A model generated the notes under the pieces. The model did not search any database. It had not been told where the DNA came from and saw only the letters and a program-made list of their open reading frames with translations. Shown piece after piece: positions 1 to 12,882 of a DNA stretch of 64,000 bases; position 1 is the stretch's first letter; each line of letters starts with the position of its first letter. Source of the stretch: Cotesia glomerata (Eukaryota; Arthropoda; Insecta; Hymenoptera; Braconidae); contig NC_058160.1 in the NCBI RefSeq assembly GCF_020080835.1, positions 3,906,001-3,970,000 on the forward strand. The letters are read 5' to 3'. The translations under genes were made by a program, and so were the position numbers.

Positions 1-2078
1 ATATTGCTTTGTTTTTTTTATTCAATTTATTAATTTGTATTTTTTCTTTAAATATTATGATTCAAAGTTTTCAAAAATTGACCTGAATTTAAATGTGAGT
101 TTTTTCTATACTTTACAATAATTATTAGTTAATTAGCTGTAACAAAACGAAGATTAAACTCTATTGATTGGTATATTAACAAAGATAAAGACGATATTAA
201 ATAATTTAAAGCGTGTGAGGACGAGTGGATCAGGGTCTATACGATTTAGTATTTAGTATAGAAAGTACTCAATCCTGAATGGTATATGCAGTACACTAGT
301 ATCGGTGCCGACCGGGAGGTGGGTGTACCGGTTAAGTGGGGGAAATTGCAAAACAATGAAATCCGCTGGAGGGGGTAACAATGTGAGGGACAATAGGCCT
401 GATAATGTGCCAGAGAATGGACGCCTAGACAAAAGAGTCGAATAAGGGCGCGCGCGCTTCATGCTGCTATTTCATATACATACATATATATATATATGTG
501 TATATATGTGTAAATGTGAACACGGCGTATACAACAACGCTTTTGCGCTCGACTAACTCTTTACCTATCTATCGCTCGCATTATCCTGCCGGTTTCATCC
601 GATGTGTTTTACTGTCAGAAAGCATACTTCCGCGAGCTATGTATCAAATACACTTTTTATTTGTGCGAGCTTGAATCTTTACTTTAAGAGTTTGAAAGGA
701 GTCATATTAATCGATGATATGATGAAGAAAATTTTTTTACATTTTAAAAATAATCTTATATTTTAAAAACAAATATATTCTTATAAAAATTATAATTTCA
801 TTCAAAAATTGTTTGATAGTAATTCAAAATTTAAAAATTTAAAAAAAATACTGAGATACACGTGGAAAAAAAAATTATTCATGAATTTTGACATTAATAA
901 TTATTAAAGGATAATTTTTACAAAACATAAGGAGGTTATTATTAAATTAAATTGATGTTTTAAGTTATAATTTTTTATTGAGATAAATGGTTATTCAAAC
1001 AAAAATAAAATGAATTTTTTTTTTTGTCAGAGATGAAACCCACGAATTGTTTAATAATTAGATTTGCTAATTTTGTTAATTAAAAAATTTTAAAGATTCA
1101 TTTTTAATTCAGAAATTTTGAATTGAAAATTAGAAAATCATTTTTAAATTTTAATGTTTGGGTTAAAAAATATTCAATTACTTTTTAAATGATTAAATCA
1201 TACTTAATATGTTGGTATTTTAGATCAATAATCATATTAACTGCAAAATAATACTAAAAATGTTTAAATTATAGTGCAAACTATTTAAATATATGAAAGT
1301 AGCCGAAATTCTCCGACTATATTAAAATAAGGCTTAATTGTTATCATTTTTTTGAATTATTTAATTTTTGTTATTGGTAATAGTTGGCATTTTTGTTATT
1401 ATTTTAAAAAAATCTACTGTAATAATAATTAACATAAAAACTTGTAAATTCAATTAAAAAACTTTTCATTTCATCACAAATATTGCTTACTGCTATGTTA
1501 TTAGAAAAGAAGATTAATTCAAATTTAATTCAAAGGGTAAGAGTTACGAAATTGGCACCTCCCTTTCCCTATAAGTAATATGTAATATCCATATGTATGT
1601 ATACATAAGATTGGCCCCACAGGAATCAGAGGCTTAAAAGCAGTTTGGGTGAACCGCTGCAGTACACTCGAACACGACCCCTGACATAACCGCGGCTTCT
1701 GACGGCGTACCGAGAAGAGGGTGGAAACCAGAGCAAAAGGGCGGCAGACTCCCTCTGTCTCCGTTATCGGCCGGTCCGCCGTACACCTGTTGTTTTAACC
1801 CGCCCACGATATCGCTTCTCCCTGATTGTTGCTCTCCACATACACACGCTCACACACACACGCACCCACATTTATATGCTTGGAATGCACAACAAAACTT
1901 TTACCTGGCACGCGACCCTTACTACTGCGGCTGACTCTTACAGCTCGTACTACTTGGATTATTACGCCCATTAAAGTCCAATTTGTATTTAAACGAGGAG
2001 AAAAGAAAATAGTTTTATTTATTTCAAGCTTTATTTTTTTTTTTTTTTTGTAAAAAATCGTAAATAATATTATGCACA
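1..2078. other. Non-coding stretch, no gene seen
   Basis: AT-rich sequence with two less AT-rich patches at about 190-660 and 1545-2040. The short ORFs at 253-462 (minus) and 1795-2079 (both strands) overlap, have no recognisable domain and lack a convincing splice context. I see no RNA gene. A short (AT/GT)-rich microsatellite lies near 478-515. Confidence 0.6.
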
Positions 2079-2460
2079 CTGATAAAAAAAAAAAAATTTT
2101 TAAAGAATTTAATAATTTTTAATTGATTAGAAAAATTCTTGTAATTCAACTAAAAAATTTTTCTTGGTTTGTGTAGCTTTTACTTGATCAAATAATTTTT
2201 CTTCTTGATTTAAGATAATCTAATTCTTTATAATCATTTTCTGGGTTCAAAATTTTTACTTTTTAATCGATTAAATTTTTTACCAAAGAAAAAAATTCTT
2301 TGAGAATATTACTGACTTGTAAATTAAAAATTAAAAATTGAATCTTAAAAATTAAAAAATTTAATGTTTCTAATAAAACTCTCCAAAATGATTTTTTTGG
2401 TTCTAAATTTTTTCCCTTTAATCAACTTAATTTTTTTATTCAGTATATTTTCTTCACTCC
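2079..2460. repeat. Degenerate copy of the CTTGA-type MITE family
   Basis: The stretch opens with ACTGATAAAAAAA and carries repeated AATTCTTG / CTTGATT / TCAACT words. It closes with TTTTTTTATTCAGT, the inverse of the start. The same layout recurs more intactly at 16312-16735, 26605-26818 and 63581-63800. It is degenerate and has no coding capacity. Confidence 0.45.
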
Positions 2461-3978
2461 GTTTTTGCTCGAAAAAAAGTGATTTCTAATTCAATTTATT
2501 ATTATTTTTACCCAAAGGCAAAAAATATCTTCCAGACACTGAATAATTAGCATTTCACAGAATTTAAAAGCGCGAAATGATAAAAACAGTTTGTTTTAGT
2601 TTGTAGTCGCGAGAACTCGCAAAAAAAGCTGTAGGGTGTCCTCACGAAATAAAGGGAAGAAAGGGAGCTTATGGGCCCGCAACAAGGAGCTGAAGAGATT
2701 CCGCAGCGCCAAGTAGAGGTCGGACTTCTTATGGCACATCAAGAAAGACGAAAGAATAAGAAGAAATGAGAGAAAGAAAAAAAAGAGAAGTAGCTGTATT
2801 ATATATAATACAGCGAGTTCTGGGTTGTTGGTCTGCCTTACACCACAAACAGTCCATAGAAATTCTGGTAGATTAAGACTGGACGTATTTGTGACTGACG
2901 ATGGCTCTGTGTGTATTTATTTACGTGTATAGGTCGGTACTTGGTTCGCTGTTATTTAAGCTTCGCATAATGGCAACTCTTTTATACTTCTTGTGTCTTA
3001 CATCTGAGACTGTGTCGTATCGCTCCAGAGGGCGCATTCATTCCGGTGAATGCCTCTCTTACACCGCCTCGTACCGGCAGCACAATGCCTTCTATGGCGC
3101 CTTCAGGTCTTTCTACACGGCAAAACGTATCACAAAATACAATAACCTACCAAGGATACAAAGCCTCAATTTTTTACTTTATGCCTTTTACTCCACCCTG
3201 CCCACCTCGCTTCTACTCTGCCCTCAAATGTTATTGTTGTTGTTTTGTTGTTTTCGCAATAGACTAAGGAGCAGCCAGAATTTTCAGTGCTTTCGTGATG
3301 GAGCATTAATTCTTTTGGTACGAACCGTAATCAATTTTTATGGAAAAAGAATTTTGATATCTTTATTTTATTACTCTTGTGATAAGAAATTTTTATATTG
3401 ATAGTAAGTTAAATTGTTTCTATGTATTTTGAAAAATATAAACAATCCTTTGAATTTTCTTATTTGATATACCCGTAAAAAAATTTGTAATTTATAATTA
3501 TAAAATGAAGTAATGTTTTTTTCGCTAAAAAACGAGCTTCGAGACAAAAAAAATCTTAATTAAAGCCAATTGGTCCCAAAATAATTTTCTTGACAAAAAT
3601 ATTTTTCTTTAATTAAGTGGTTTTTTTTTATAGTGTCGTTGTGATAGTTTTTGTCTAAAATATTATATTTTTTTGAAATTAATTTAAAATTTAAACTGAG
3701 ATCCTGACAATTAAAGAAATAATTTAATTTAGTTGAGTAAAAAATTGATTTTCAGAAAAAAAAGAGCTTTTGACGCAAAACAAAAAGACCTCGGTTCGAA
3801 TCCCGGTCGGGGTTATCTAAATTATTTTATTTCAAGCTTTTAAATTTTAGTTAAAAATTCTAGGATTGTAAAAAGTAGTTTAATTTTTGTTATTAAATTA
3901 CATGTTGCTGATTATTGCTATCAAAAAAGAAATTTAATCGTGAATTAAAAGATTTATAATTCTAAAAAAATTTTCACT
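2461..3978. other. Non-coding stretch with a tRNA-like fragment
   Basis: The 166-codon ORF at 2901-3401 (plus) has no recognisable domain and overlaps a second ORF (3046-3267) in another frame; I treat it as chance. At about 3786-3816 there is a T-arm-like block with the pol III B-box core GGTTCGAATCC, probably a tRNA 3' fragment or SINE remnant. The rest is AT-rich and featureless. Confidence 0.5.
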
Positions 3979-4249
3979 CACTGATAGAAGGATTTGTTTA
4001 TAATTAAAAATATTTATTGATATTTAATAAATCATTTATTAGAGACCACTTTTTAGTCCTTAAAAAATATTTCTTAGTATTTAAAAAGATTTATTAATAT
4101 TTAATAAATGAATATCAGATTTATTAAATACAAACAAATCATTTTAAATACTAAGAAATATTTGTTAAGGACTAAAAAGTTGTCTCTAATAAATGATTTG
4201 TTAACTATTAACAAATATTTTTAAATACAAATAAATCCTTCTATCAGTG
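3979..4249. repeat. 271-bp foldback MITE, copy 1
   Basis: The element starts CACTGATAGAAGGATTTG and ends with the inverse, AAATCCTTCTATCAGTG. The two halves are inverted repeats of each other over almost the full length, meeting near ATGAATATCAG at the centre. It has no coding capacity. An equally long copy lies at 25349-25619 and a half copy at 18160-18299. Confidence 0.85.
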
Positions 4250-5936
4250 CTGAGGTACTATAGCATCTTAGGTATCAAACAGATAATAACGGCTGACGGT
4301 GTTATTGTTTGATTGTGTGCAGGTAATGATTGAATATTCCCATTCATCAAGTTGTCTGGTAGTGGCCAGTGCAATTAAACAGAGATATTACGGGCAGAAA
4401 AGAGGGTTGGGAGTAACGTTAGTGCTAGCAGTGGGTAGCGCGAGAACAGAGGAAGAGGACAGTAGAATCTAATGCTCTAATGAAATGCAGAGGGGATGAA
4501 AGGAAGGAGAACAACATACAAGAGCCCGCAGACAATGGAGAGTCAGAGACTCCCGACTCCCGACGACTGTATACGATGATGGTGATGGTGCTCTCTTGTA
4601 TTATTGTCGTCGTCGACAACAGTATTGTTGCGGCGTGGTTATTGTGTCCACGATCATGTTTTGTGACCCGATCGCCGGACCATGACTCACAACGACATCA
4701 CCGACGACATCACTGCCAGCTTATGGATCTGCTTGATTGGTTAACCTGTCCTGGACTATCTATTCATACTATTTTTTATACTATTATTGTTAATACTACT
4801 ACCTACTTCTGCTTCTACTTCTGCTGGTAGCGCTGCCGCCGTTTGTTATTCTACTATTCAATTTTTAATAATAAAAAACCGTCGAATAGAAATAAGAGAA
4901 TAATACAACTCGTACAATACAAGTGTTTCGTAATGAGTAATCACGTGATTAACTTTACAAGTTATTCAAGTTTATTATTACTGGAGTTTCTATTTGTTTT
5001 TTTTTTCTTTTTTTTATCAGTTGAAAATTTTTTTCGGAAGCTTCTTTGAAATCAATAAAAAATTTTTTACAATTAAAGAATTAATTTCTTTGTTTGTCTT
5101 GATTAAAAAATTTCAATATTTAAAACTACAATAATAAAAAATTGAAAAGAAAAAAATTATTACGAAAATTTTGATCATCTTGAATTAAATAAAAAAATTA
5201 TTGAATATTAAAATTTTTTTCCCACATTAAAACGATACAGTTCTTCAAAGTTATTTTCCTGATTCAAGTTAATTTTTTTTTCTATGTATGATTGGATAAT
5301 TCATATCTGATAATATATGTTTTTCTTTATACCTCGGTCGAAAGTACGCATCTTTTGCACCTATTTCGCGGCAGAAAGTTAAAGATTCGTGCATTGATTA
5401 AGCTACACATTCGCCTTCTATAACAGCGGGAGCCAATGCTTTCGCTACCGCGACTGACATTAGTCATTTGTTACTAACTATGTTTTGTTAACGCTGATCA
5501 TTTACGATTGATGGTACAATACAACTTGGTTATATTTCTTTCTTTCTTCTACTTACATGAAATATTTCATATATAGATAGAGATATAGATAAAAATATAA
5601 TTGTCGTAAGAGTGAGTAGATCATCCGATGTAACTTTATAACCAGGTTGTACTGTATACTGAGATTCAGTTTGACAGTGACGTGTGTAAAATGGATCAAC
5701 TTTATTTAATTAATGAATTATTTAGAAAAATGTACGCAGTAACAACAATTTAATTTGATTTTTATTAATTATCGTTAATTTTCAGATAATATGTTCGTTT
5801 TTTCTATTTTTAACCGAGAATAATCTTTATTATGTTTGTTGAATTCAAGAAATTTCAGTTTTATTTAATCTAAAAATTAAAAAAAAAAATGTTTTTTAAT
5901 TATTTTTTATTTGATTTTACATTAAATTTTTTTTAT
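4250..5936. other. Non-coding stretch, no gene seen
   Basis: A less AT-rich island (about 4250-4850) holds overlapping ORFs on both strands (4425-4619 minus, 4480-4830 plus), which is typical of chance reading frames. The remainder is AT-rich with homopolymer runs. No RNA gene or intact repeat is recognised. Confidence 0.55.
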
Positions 5937-6006
5937 TTGATGCCTGTTCCCCCGACCAGCAGCACTCGCTTAGCTCGTGCCGCAAATGTCGGGGGCAGGC
6001 ATCAAT
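5937..6006. repeat. GC-rich hairpin (palindromic element) 1
   Basis: The arms GATGCCTGTTCCCCCGAC (from 5939) and GTCGGGGGCAGGCATC (5988-6003) are complementary apart from a two-base bulge, enclosing a loop of about 31 bases. The GC-rich arms stand out sharply from the A/T runs on both sides. It is not a recognised terminator or RNA gene. Confidence 0.75.
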
Positions 6007-6066
6007 TTTTTTTCGATACAGTACATCAAATATTTTACGTACTTTCGACCGGCTATAAAGAAAAAT

Positions 6067-6195
6067 AGTATACACTACACGGGCAGAAGTTTGAGAGCTC
6101 TGAACTGCGCGCCGTGATGCCCTCGGCTACGCCTCGGGCATCATGGCGCGCAGTGCAGAAATCTCAAACTTTCTGCCCTAATAGTGTAATATACT
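6067..6195. repeat. GC-rich hairpin (palindromic element) 2
   Basis: A 129-bp inverted repeat. The left arm runs TAGTATACACTACACGGGC and onward, including GGGCAGAAG, AACTGCGCGCC and TGATGCCC. The right arm carries GGGCATCA, GGCGCGCAGT and TTTCTGCCC and ends TAATATACTA. Arms are about 57 bp with a few mismatches and enclose a loop of about 14 bases. Only 60 bp separate it from the previous hairpin. Confidence 0.8.
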
Positions 6196-8479
6196 ATTAA
6201 TTACGACATGTAAAATTCACAGATAATCATGTATGATTATTTCAATGATCATGATAAAGTATTATGTTCTTGATGCATAGTCTTAAGCCGCTGAATGAAA
6301 TAATTAGAGGATCTTATGACAAGTAATAAGAATGCTCGAATAAAACATAACTAACTGAGCAGTCGTCTTAGCATAGAATGCACATAGACCACTACGATAG
6401 CGATAGTGATAGTATGATAGTCGCCTTACTATTATAGATATTAATATATATATATGCTGTCAAGTATGTAAAGAACAAGCATAGAGTAAGAGTAGGAATA
6501 CCCATAAACGAGTGTACACTTACGTTCACACACGAACGAGGAAAGCGAATCGGCCGTTCCACTCATCCTCTCTACCGTCCGACTCATTGTGTCGGACGAT
6601 TGTCTTAGAATAATGGCGCAGACTCACAATAGTGACTACAATGCTTGCTCGTCTAACAATGCCATGACGTCACACGCGACGGACGATGTACGTGAATGTG
6701 CCACCACCGACAACTCTACTCTCTACTCTACTCCCATCCTAATAGTCGTGTGCGTCGCCTACTCCCTGCTCTTCAGGACGATCCTTCTATATTCCTATTC
6801 TCTTCCCCCTTATCACCGCCACCAGCAGAGCCACCCTTCACCCTTCCTCTCCTTCCACCCCCTTCAACCTGCGAGGCTCTTTCTTGTTTTGTAGCTCATT
6901 TGTACACAAAAAGAAATTTTGTTTGAAAATTACAGTGAACATGAGAGTAATCGTGGAGCAATTCTTAATTTCTGATCTAATTACGATTTAATTTAATAAT
7001 TATTTACAAATACCAGGTAAAAAATACTGTTAATTTTTACTGTAGAATTATGAAGGTTAAAAATAATAAACGTGAAAAATTAATAAGATGAATAACTCTT
7101 TTTTACTATTTTAATATTAAAAATTGCGGTAATAGAAAATGTTTTTAGTGAAAGTACTAAAAAATTAACCGGACTTGATAGTAAAAATTAATCGAAGTGT
7201 TTAATTAAAATTTAATCTAAGTAAAAAATAATAATAGTATCTCCAATAATAATTCTATTCCATGTGTGCAGTAAGCTGCACTAAGTTATTTTATTAAATT
7301 TAATAGTTGATAATTAAATTTTTTATTTTACGGCTGAGTCCTGTAAGTTTTACTGACACAAACTTTAAAAAGTATTGCTGTTACTAATAAATGATAAAGC
7401 AGCATCCCACGAGTGTGGTACAGCCTAATAATTTTTTTCTTGAATTTAACAATAAGTTTTAAAGAAAAATTCTTTCCTTGTATCATTAATTAGATTTTTA
7501 AAAAATTAGTCAGAGACGTTTTTTTGGACTGTAAATCGTGCTGCGCATATTTATGGCGATAAAAAATGAAAGCAAAGATGAGTAGAGGCAAAAATAAAAG
7601 GTAGAGGTAGGTAGAGGGTGGTGGTCTTGAAGAAGTAAAGTAAAAGTAAAGGTAGAAGGTGCTACCGGATAAGAATAACCGAGGGCTTGGTGGGCTGAAT
7701 GCCGGTTGTTAATTAATGCCGCCATTCAGTGTGCACATTAAATTAGTACCGAATTGTCCGCTCGTCCCGCATTCAAAGGCCAGCTATTCTGAAAAGAGTC
7801 TTATTAGCAAACACAGAAGAAGCCCTCTCTTTACTTCCTCTTTCCTCTTCTCTCTTTTGGAAGCTCGGTAAACTACGGGAGTTTCAAGTGAAGATTGGAA
7901 AGTGAAGTGGAGTAGTGATGGTCCAGTAGTCGACAGCTCGGAAATTCCACGCTCGCGGATACCAATAGAATCTACAACTCTAAAGTTATGCTCCGTACCG
8001 ATCCATTCAATATTCCACGGCCGAGGAAAAACAATACGTAAAACTTTTTCCAACTCCACTCTACACTCTCTACTCGTCGAAATAATTCGTTACGGCGATA
8101 GAAAAATTAAAAATAAAAATATAATACCGGAAAACTTGTTCGGACGATGTTATTATTATATATATTTTTAATAAAGCGAGAATTATTAATTAACTCGGGG
8201 TGATCGCAATCGACATATTGTCAACCGGGATACTATTTGTTGGAAAATTTTTCACAAAGAAAAACAATTAATCAACTATGGTAATTAATTTTTTAAAACA
8301 TAAGATAAAATTATTATTATTCTTAGCCTTCCTAATTCTTTAATTAGATATTTTTTAATTAAAAATTTTAATTACTTGGTTTGAGTAATAATTTTCCTGT
8401 CATTTTGGCAATTTTTGTAAAGTAGCAATAAAAGTTATACTATCAATTAAATGAAAAATACAAAAATAACATTAAAAAG
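6196..8479. other. Non-coding stretch, no gene seen
   Basis: It holds two moderately GC-rich islands (about 6350-6900 and 7510-8200) with overlapping ORFs on both strands and no recognisable domain, within AT-rich sequence. No RNA gene or intact repeat is recognised. The islands could be regulatory or old unique sequence; the sequence alone does not show which. Confidence 0.5.
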
Positions 8480-9215
8480 AATTTAGGATCGGACCAATTC
8501 AAGTTGAACCTGCAGAGAAAGAAAAATTTTTTGGCTCGAGAATGAAATTCTTGGCTCAAGAAAATTTCAGGTGCCTGAAGAAACACCGAAATTGTGTTGG
8601 CCGAAGTAAAAATTTTTCTTGAAATTCTATTCTTAGTGGAAGTAATTTTTTCTTAATTCAAATTATCATAAATACTTGATACAATAAATTTTTATATTTG
8701 ATCAAGATTTTTAGATACTTTAGGGAAGCAGCGCTACCTACTTCAGCTAAGAAAAAAATTTTCTCACCTTGAGAAAATTTTTCTTTTGAATATTTGATAC
8801 CCATTTTATATTATTTTAGCGTACAATTATACATATTGAATGAAAAAAATGATTCAATATTATTTGATCTTCCCATTTGACATGTTAATCAATAAAAATA
8901 TTAATGAAAATTTACTTCTATCAAGATATTTAATTTTTAGGAGCAAGAGAGAAATTTTCTCAAGACAAGAAAATTTACTTCTATCAAGAACTAAATTTTT
9001 TGGAACAAGAGGCTGAATTTTCTCAAAACAAGATTTCCTTGACTTAAATAAATTTTATTGTATCAAGATACGTATTTCTTAAAGCAAGAGAATTAATTTT
9101 GTTGGAATAAGTGAAATTTCTTGTGTCAAAAAAAAATTTTTTTTTCGCTCAAGAAATTAATTAGGAAGAAAAATATTTTCTTGGCTCAAGTAAACCTTTT
9201 TTTCTATGTGGATCT
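8480..9215. repeat. CTTGGCTCAAGAAAAT-type repeat block
   Basis: Many short direct and inverted iterations of words such as CTTGGCTCAAG, TCTCAAGACAAG and TTCTATCAAGA occur between 8530 and 9200. This is the same vocabulary as the CTTGA MITE family and the element at 44113-44300. It looks like a decayed or internally amplified MITE and has no coding capacity. Confidence 0.5.
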
Positions 9216-10474
9216 CCACGATTACATGTCCAGTGCTTAAAAATTTATTATTTGTATTATTATTATAATAATTTTTGCATAAGGCCTTAATCCGAAAAAT
9301 ATTTAAAGAACAAATTTTTTTTTTTGTAGAAATAATAATGATAAATTTTTAAAAACATTATTATAATTATTATTATTAAAAAAAAATAAAAAAGTATGTA
9401 TTAGTAAAAATATTGTGTGAAATTAGTTAGAGTAAAAAAGAAATAAAAAAGTTCTGTGGAGGAGGTGAATGAAGAAGCGTTGGAAAATATTCGAAGCGTG
9501 AAAGAGGTTGTTGGTGGAGAAAAAGAAAAACTCTCTACTCTGAGAGATCGAACGATCGTAGATTGAATAGGAGCGTGGACTCTGAGAGAGGTAGCGGGAT
9601 GCCGACCGTACCGGAGCCATCGCCTACCGCCGCCGCGGCGCACACAAGTGTAACCAGGGGGTGAGTGAATTGGAAAGAGAGTGAGGAGTGAGGAGTGTGG
9701 AGTCGAAGTAGAAAAACGAAAGATTCGCGAATAGAAAACCGACTGATGGCGCTCGGGGTGAGAAAGAGGAAACTCACATATATTCACACAATTTGCACAC
9801 TTACACACTTACACACACAAGAGAGCGAACGGAGCTCAGGGAGGGAAAGAAAGAGTAAAATCAGTAACGCGATGGCGATGGCGGGGTACATTGTGTCGGG
9901 CCGCTTGATACTTTATTCTGTATAAAGGAACGGCGGAACAATAGCGAGAACGCGGAAGAATGGGACTATATAAGGGAGACAGGGAGAAGAGAATGAATAA
10001 GAGAGGAGAAACGCACTCTGCTCGCCAGTGTGAAGACTCATCACTCTGTAAACAATGCAACCTGACGAGAGACCAGAGACCAGGGACTGACTATTGCTAT
10101 TGCTCTTACTCCTACTCCTACTCTCTTCCTCTCCTGCTAGGATTTATTCAACTCCGCTTTAAGTATACCAAAAAATAGTTGTAATAATTATTATAATAAT
10201 TATAATGCTTCAAAAGGTATCCTTCTATCCAGTGTCCAGTACCTAGTCCATGGTTTGCTTGCCAGGAGATAATAGTTAAGATAAAAATGCAGATATTTTT
10301 TTTTGCCCCAAAAATAAATAATTTTTAAGCTTTGGATTGTGAAAGAATTTTTAATATCGATCCCTCTGAGCCTTTATCGATCATTTCCTACCCTGAAAGT
10401 AAAAATTATTTAAAAACAGAATTTTTTTTTACGAATTAACAACAAAAGAATTTTGAACAAAATTTTGGAGCTCA
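9216..10474. other. GC-richer island without a confirmed gene
   Basis: Apart from the weak exon candidate at 9599-9660, the ORFs here (9401-9808, 9535-9777 and 9836-10060 minus; 9695-9925 and 9960-10178 plus) overlap one another and show no domain. They are rich in low-complexity Ser/Tyr/Leu translations of CT- or GA-rich tracts. A promoter or enhancer function is possible but not demonstrated. Confidence 0.45.
9599..9660 (+). CDS. Possible first coding exon of an unknown gene (weak)
   Basis: An ATG (context AGCGGGATG) opens a CpG-rich frame beginning MPTVPEPSPTAAAAH. It runs 20 codons plus two bases to a consensus donor (GG then GTGAGT). It sits in a GC-rich island (about 9400-10180), and a TATATAAGG box lies further downstream at about 9966. 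I found no matching acceptor or next exon, and the opposite strand has equally long ORFs, so this may be a 5' UTR exon or chance. Function unknown. Confidence 0.2.
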
Positions 10475-11234
10475 CACGGAAAAAAGTAAACTGTAATAAA
10501 TAACAGTCGATTTATAATAAGTAATGATCAACTGCTAAAAATTACCATTTCAAACAGTAAAATCGTGATTTTACTATTCACTTTATAATATTTACCATTT
10601 AAACGTTACAATTTAATCTCTACATGGAAGAAAATACTATTTCAAACAGTAATATTCGCTATGTGAATGTCTAAAATGTTAAAATATAATAATTAAAAAT
10701 TCAGACTTTGATATTTATCATTTCGTAGCTAAAAAATGATCTTATGATATGTAAAAAGTATAAAATAAAGTTAGTAAATTTCTAATACAAGCAACGTCAA
10801 TATTTACAAAGTAAAATGGTAAATTTTAAACGCAACGCTAAAAATCAAACTGTAATTATTGACTTGCTTAGACTGGTAAAATGTATATTTTAAAAGTATA
10901 ATTTTTACTGTTTCAAATGTCAAATTCTCTCAGAGTGAGATCCCCTTCTCTTTCATCTGAGTTCCCCTTCTCCTCATAATATGGACTATATATTGAAATG
11001 GCAATTTTTACTGTTTAAAACTGTAATTTTTTAAGATGAAAGAGTCGTTATTTACTATAGTGACAGCTACTAATCACTTATTTTGGATATTAAATTATAA
11101 ATTGTGGCTTTTATACTTTCTACATTAAGTTCTGTAATATTTATATTTTTGCCACCCGGATGACTGCTTTACTATTTGAAACTATAAAAATTAACCGGAA
11201 TCCGAGTGAATATTACAGTTTACTTTTTTCCGTG
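10475..11234. repeat. 760-bp TIR element (CACGGAAAAAAGTAAACTG ends)
   Basis: The terminal inverted repeats are CACGGAAAAAAGTAAACTG at the left and CAGTTTACTTTTTTCCGTG at the right. Subterminal words ACAGTAAAAAT and TTTACTGTTT recur throughout in both orientations. There is no coding capacity, so it is a non-autonomous DNA transposon of unknown superfamily. I could not identify a clear target duplication. Confidence 0.75.
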
Positions 11235-12467
11235 CAAGAAAAAAAAATCAAAAAATATTTTTAAACACAAAAATTCTCGCTTCAGTCTAATGTAAATAAA
11301 TATTGACCTTGTGAAATCGTTACCCTTGTACGCGGTGGCGAATCCCCGCCCGTTAACATCTTGAACTGTAGTCGTCGGGGTGTGAGGCAGGAATAGGGCA
11401 CAAAGCTATCACGAGCGGGCTTTCAAGCTCGCGCGGTATTGTTGTCGAAGATAGAATTCTTTTGATTGTATAAAATCCAGGGGAAGAAAAAACGAGAAAT
11501 GAGGGATGATAGAGGAATGTCGCCAGTCAACTAGTCCGCCAAATAAAAGGAAGATGTAAATGAAAACTTCGCTTTACAAAATACAAAATACTTTTTTGAG
11601 GACCTTACGCAGAGCTTTTGGTCGAAAAATTTGAAAGAAATTTCGCGTATCAGCAATGGTGAAAATCTGGGCTGAAAAGAGTTTGAGTCGGAGTTGGAGT
11701 TCGGTATTAAAAGGACTGAGGTTAAAAATATTTAGACGTCCAACGTTGAGATGAATAAGACTAAATTGTATCCATAATGCTGTCTCAGAGGCGCGCCATG
11801 AATAGCCTTAATAAACTCGCTAGATCCTTGGAAATATTTCAAACTCCTAAGAAGGGTATGAGTGGGTCTATGTATAGCTGAGAATCCGCTGAAAAGAAAG
11901 CTCCCTCCTTTTTCGACTCCTGGTTTCTGCATCGAGGGACATCAAGTCTCTAATGCCAAAAAAGCATTCACACATACATTGATTACCTTTAAATCCAAAC
12001 TGTATACAATTTTTTCTCTTTCCATTCATATCAGGACTTTACATTAATATTTTATCGACACATCAGAAAATTTTTCAGAGTAATATCTCCGATATTTTTC
12101 AAAACTATACGTCGAACAATTTTTTGAATTTTTTTATGTCTTGTGAAAATTTTTTGCACAGATAGTATAAAAGGTTTTCAGTTTTAAATTTGTAATTTTA
12201 TTTTTAAAAGTATTAAATGATTATCATTTAGCTTTGATCGTACAAATATGCAGTAAAGCATACAGGGCCCATCACCTGCTAAATTATAAATATCATCAAT
12301 TTTAAATTTTTTAAATTGCACTGAGAAAAAAAACTTGATCTTTCGATTTCAAACTTCTTTTTGCTAAAAAAAATTACTTTCAAATCAAGAAATTCTTAAA
12401 TCAAAACAATTCTTTTCTCAAAAAAATTTTATTCTTAAATCAAGACCATTTCTTTTCAAATAACTAC
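11235..12467. other. Non-coding stretch with MITE remnant
   Basis: About 11290-11960 is less AT-rich, with overlapping short ORFs (11732-11932 minus, 11862-12047 plus) and no domain. About 12320-12465 is a degenerate piece of the CTTGA MITE family (ACTGAGAAAAAAA, then TCAAATCAAGAA words). Nothing else is recognised. Confidence 0.45.
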
Positions 12468-12882
12468 ACAGTAAAAAGTTTTGCGTCATTATGTCAAAAA
12501 ATTTTGTGTTGAAAATTTTTATGTTAAATATTTAACACTTTTTTGTATTGATTTAACAGAATATATGTTAAATTTACATAAGGTAAAAGACCCCATTAGT
12601 GGCACCTTTAACCCCTATTAGTGGCACTTTTTCTTTTAATAAAAAAATGTTCTACTTGGAATAAAAATTAAAGATTTCTTTGATCTAAAGGTCTTAAAGA
12701 TTAGAAATAATATATTCATTATTGAAATTAATGATTTTATTAATTAAATAAGGATCAAAATCAAAGAAAGTGTCAGTAATGGGTTCCCTGCCACTAATGG
12801 GGTCTTTTACCCTATAAAAGTATTAAATATTTAACACAAAAATTTTTAACACTCAGTTTTTTGACGCAAAATTTTTTACTGT
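12468..12882. repeat. Palindromic AT-rich element interrupted by a second MITE
   Basis: The left end ACAGTAAAAAGTTTTGCGTC matches the inverse of the right end GACGCAAAATTTTTTACTGT. TTAAATATTTAACAC is present in both arms. The centre is interrupted by the TIR element at 12581-12812, giving a nested insertion. No coding capacity. Confidence 0.7.
12581..12812. repeat. 232-bp TA-flanked MITE nested in another element
   Basis: The terminal inverted repeats are AGGTAAAAGACCCCATTAG at the left and CTAATGGGGTCTTTTACCC at the right. TA dinucleotides flank both sides (12579-12580 and 12813-12814), as expected for Tc1/mariner-type insertion. The subterminal word ATTAGTGGCAC is repeated just inside the left end. 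A longer relative with the same GGTAAAA-ACCC end design lies at 34693-35653. Confidence 0.75.

Noticed and set aside
2901..3401. 166-codon ORF on the plus strand
   Set aside because: The longest ORF in the first 30 kb, but no domain, no signal or splice context, a second ORF in another frame inside it, and a composition typical of AT-rich chance frames.
3786..3816. Possible tRNA gene
   Set aside because: Only a T-arm-like block is present; no D-arm, anticodon arm or acceptor stem could be found upstream.
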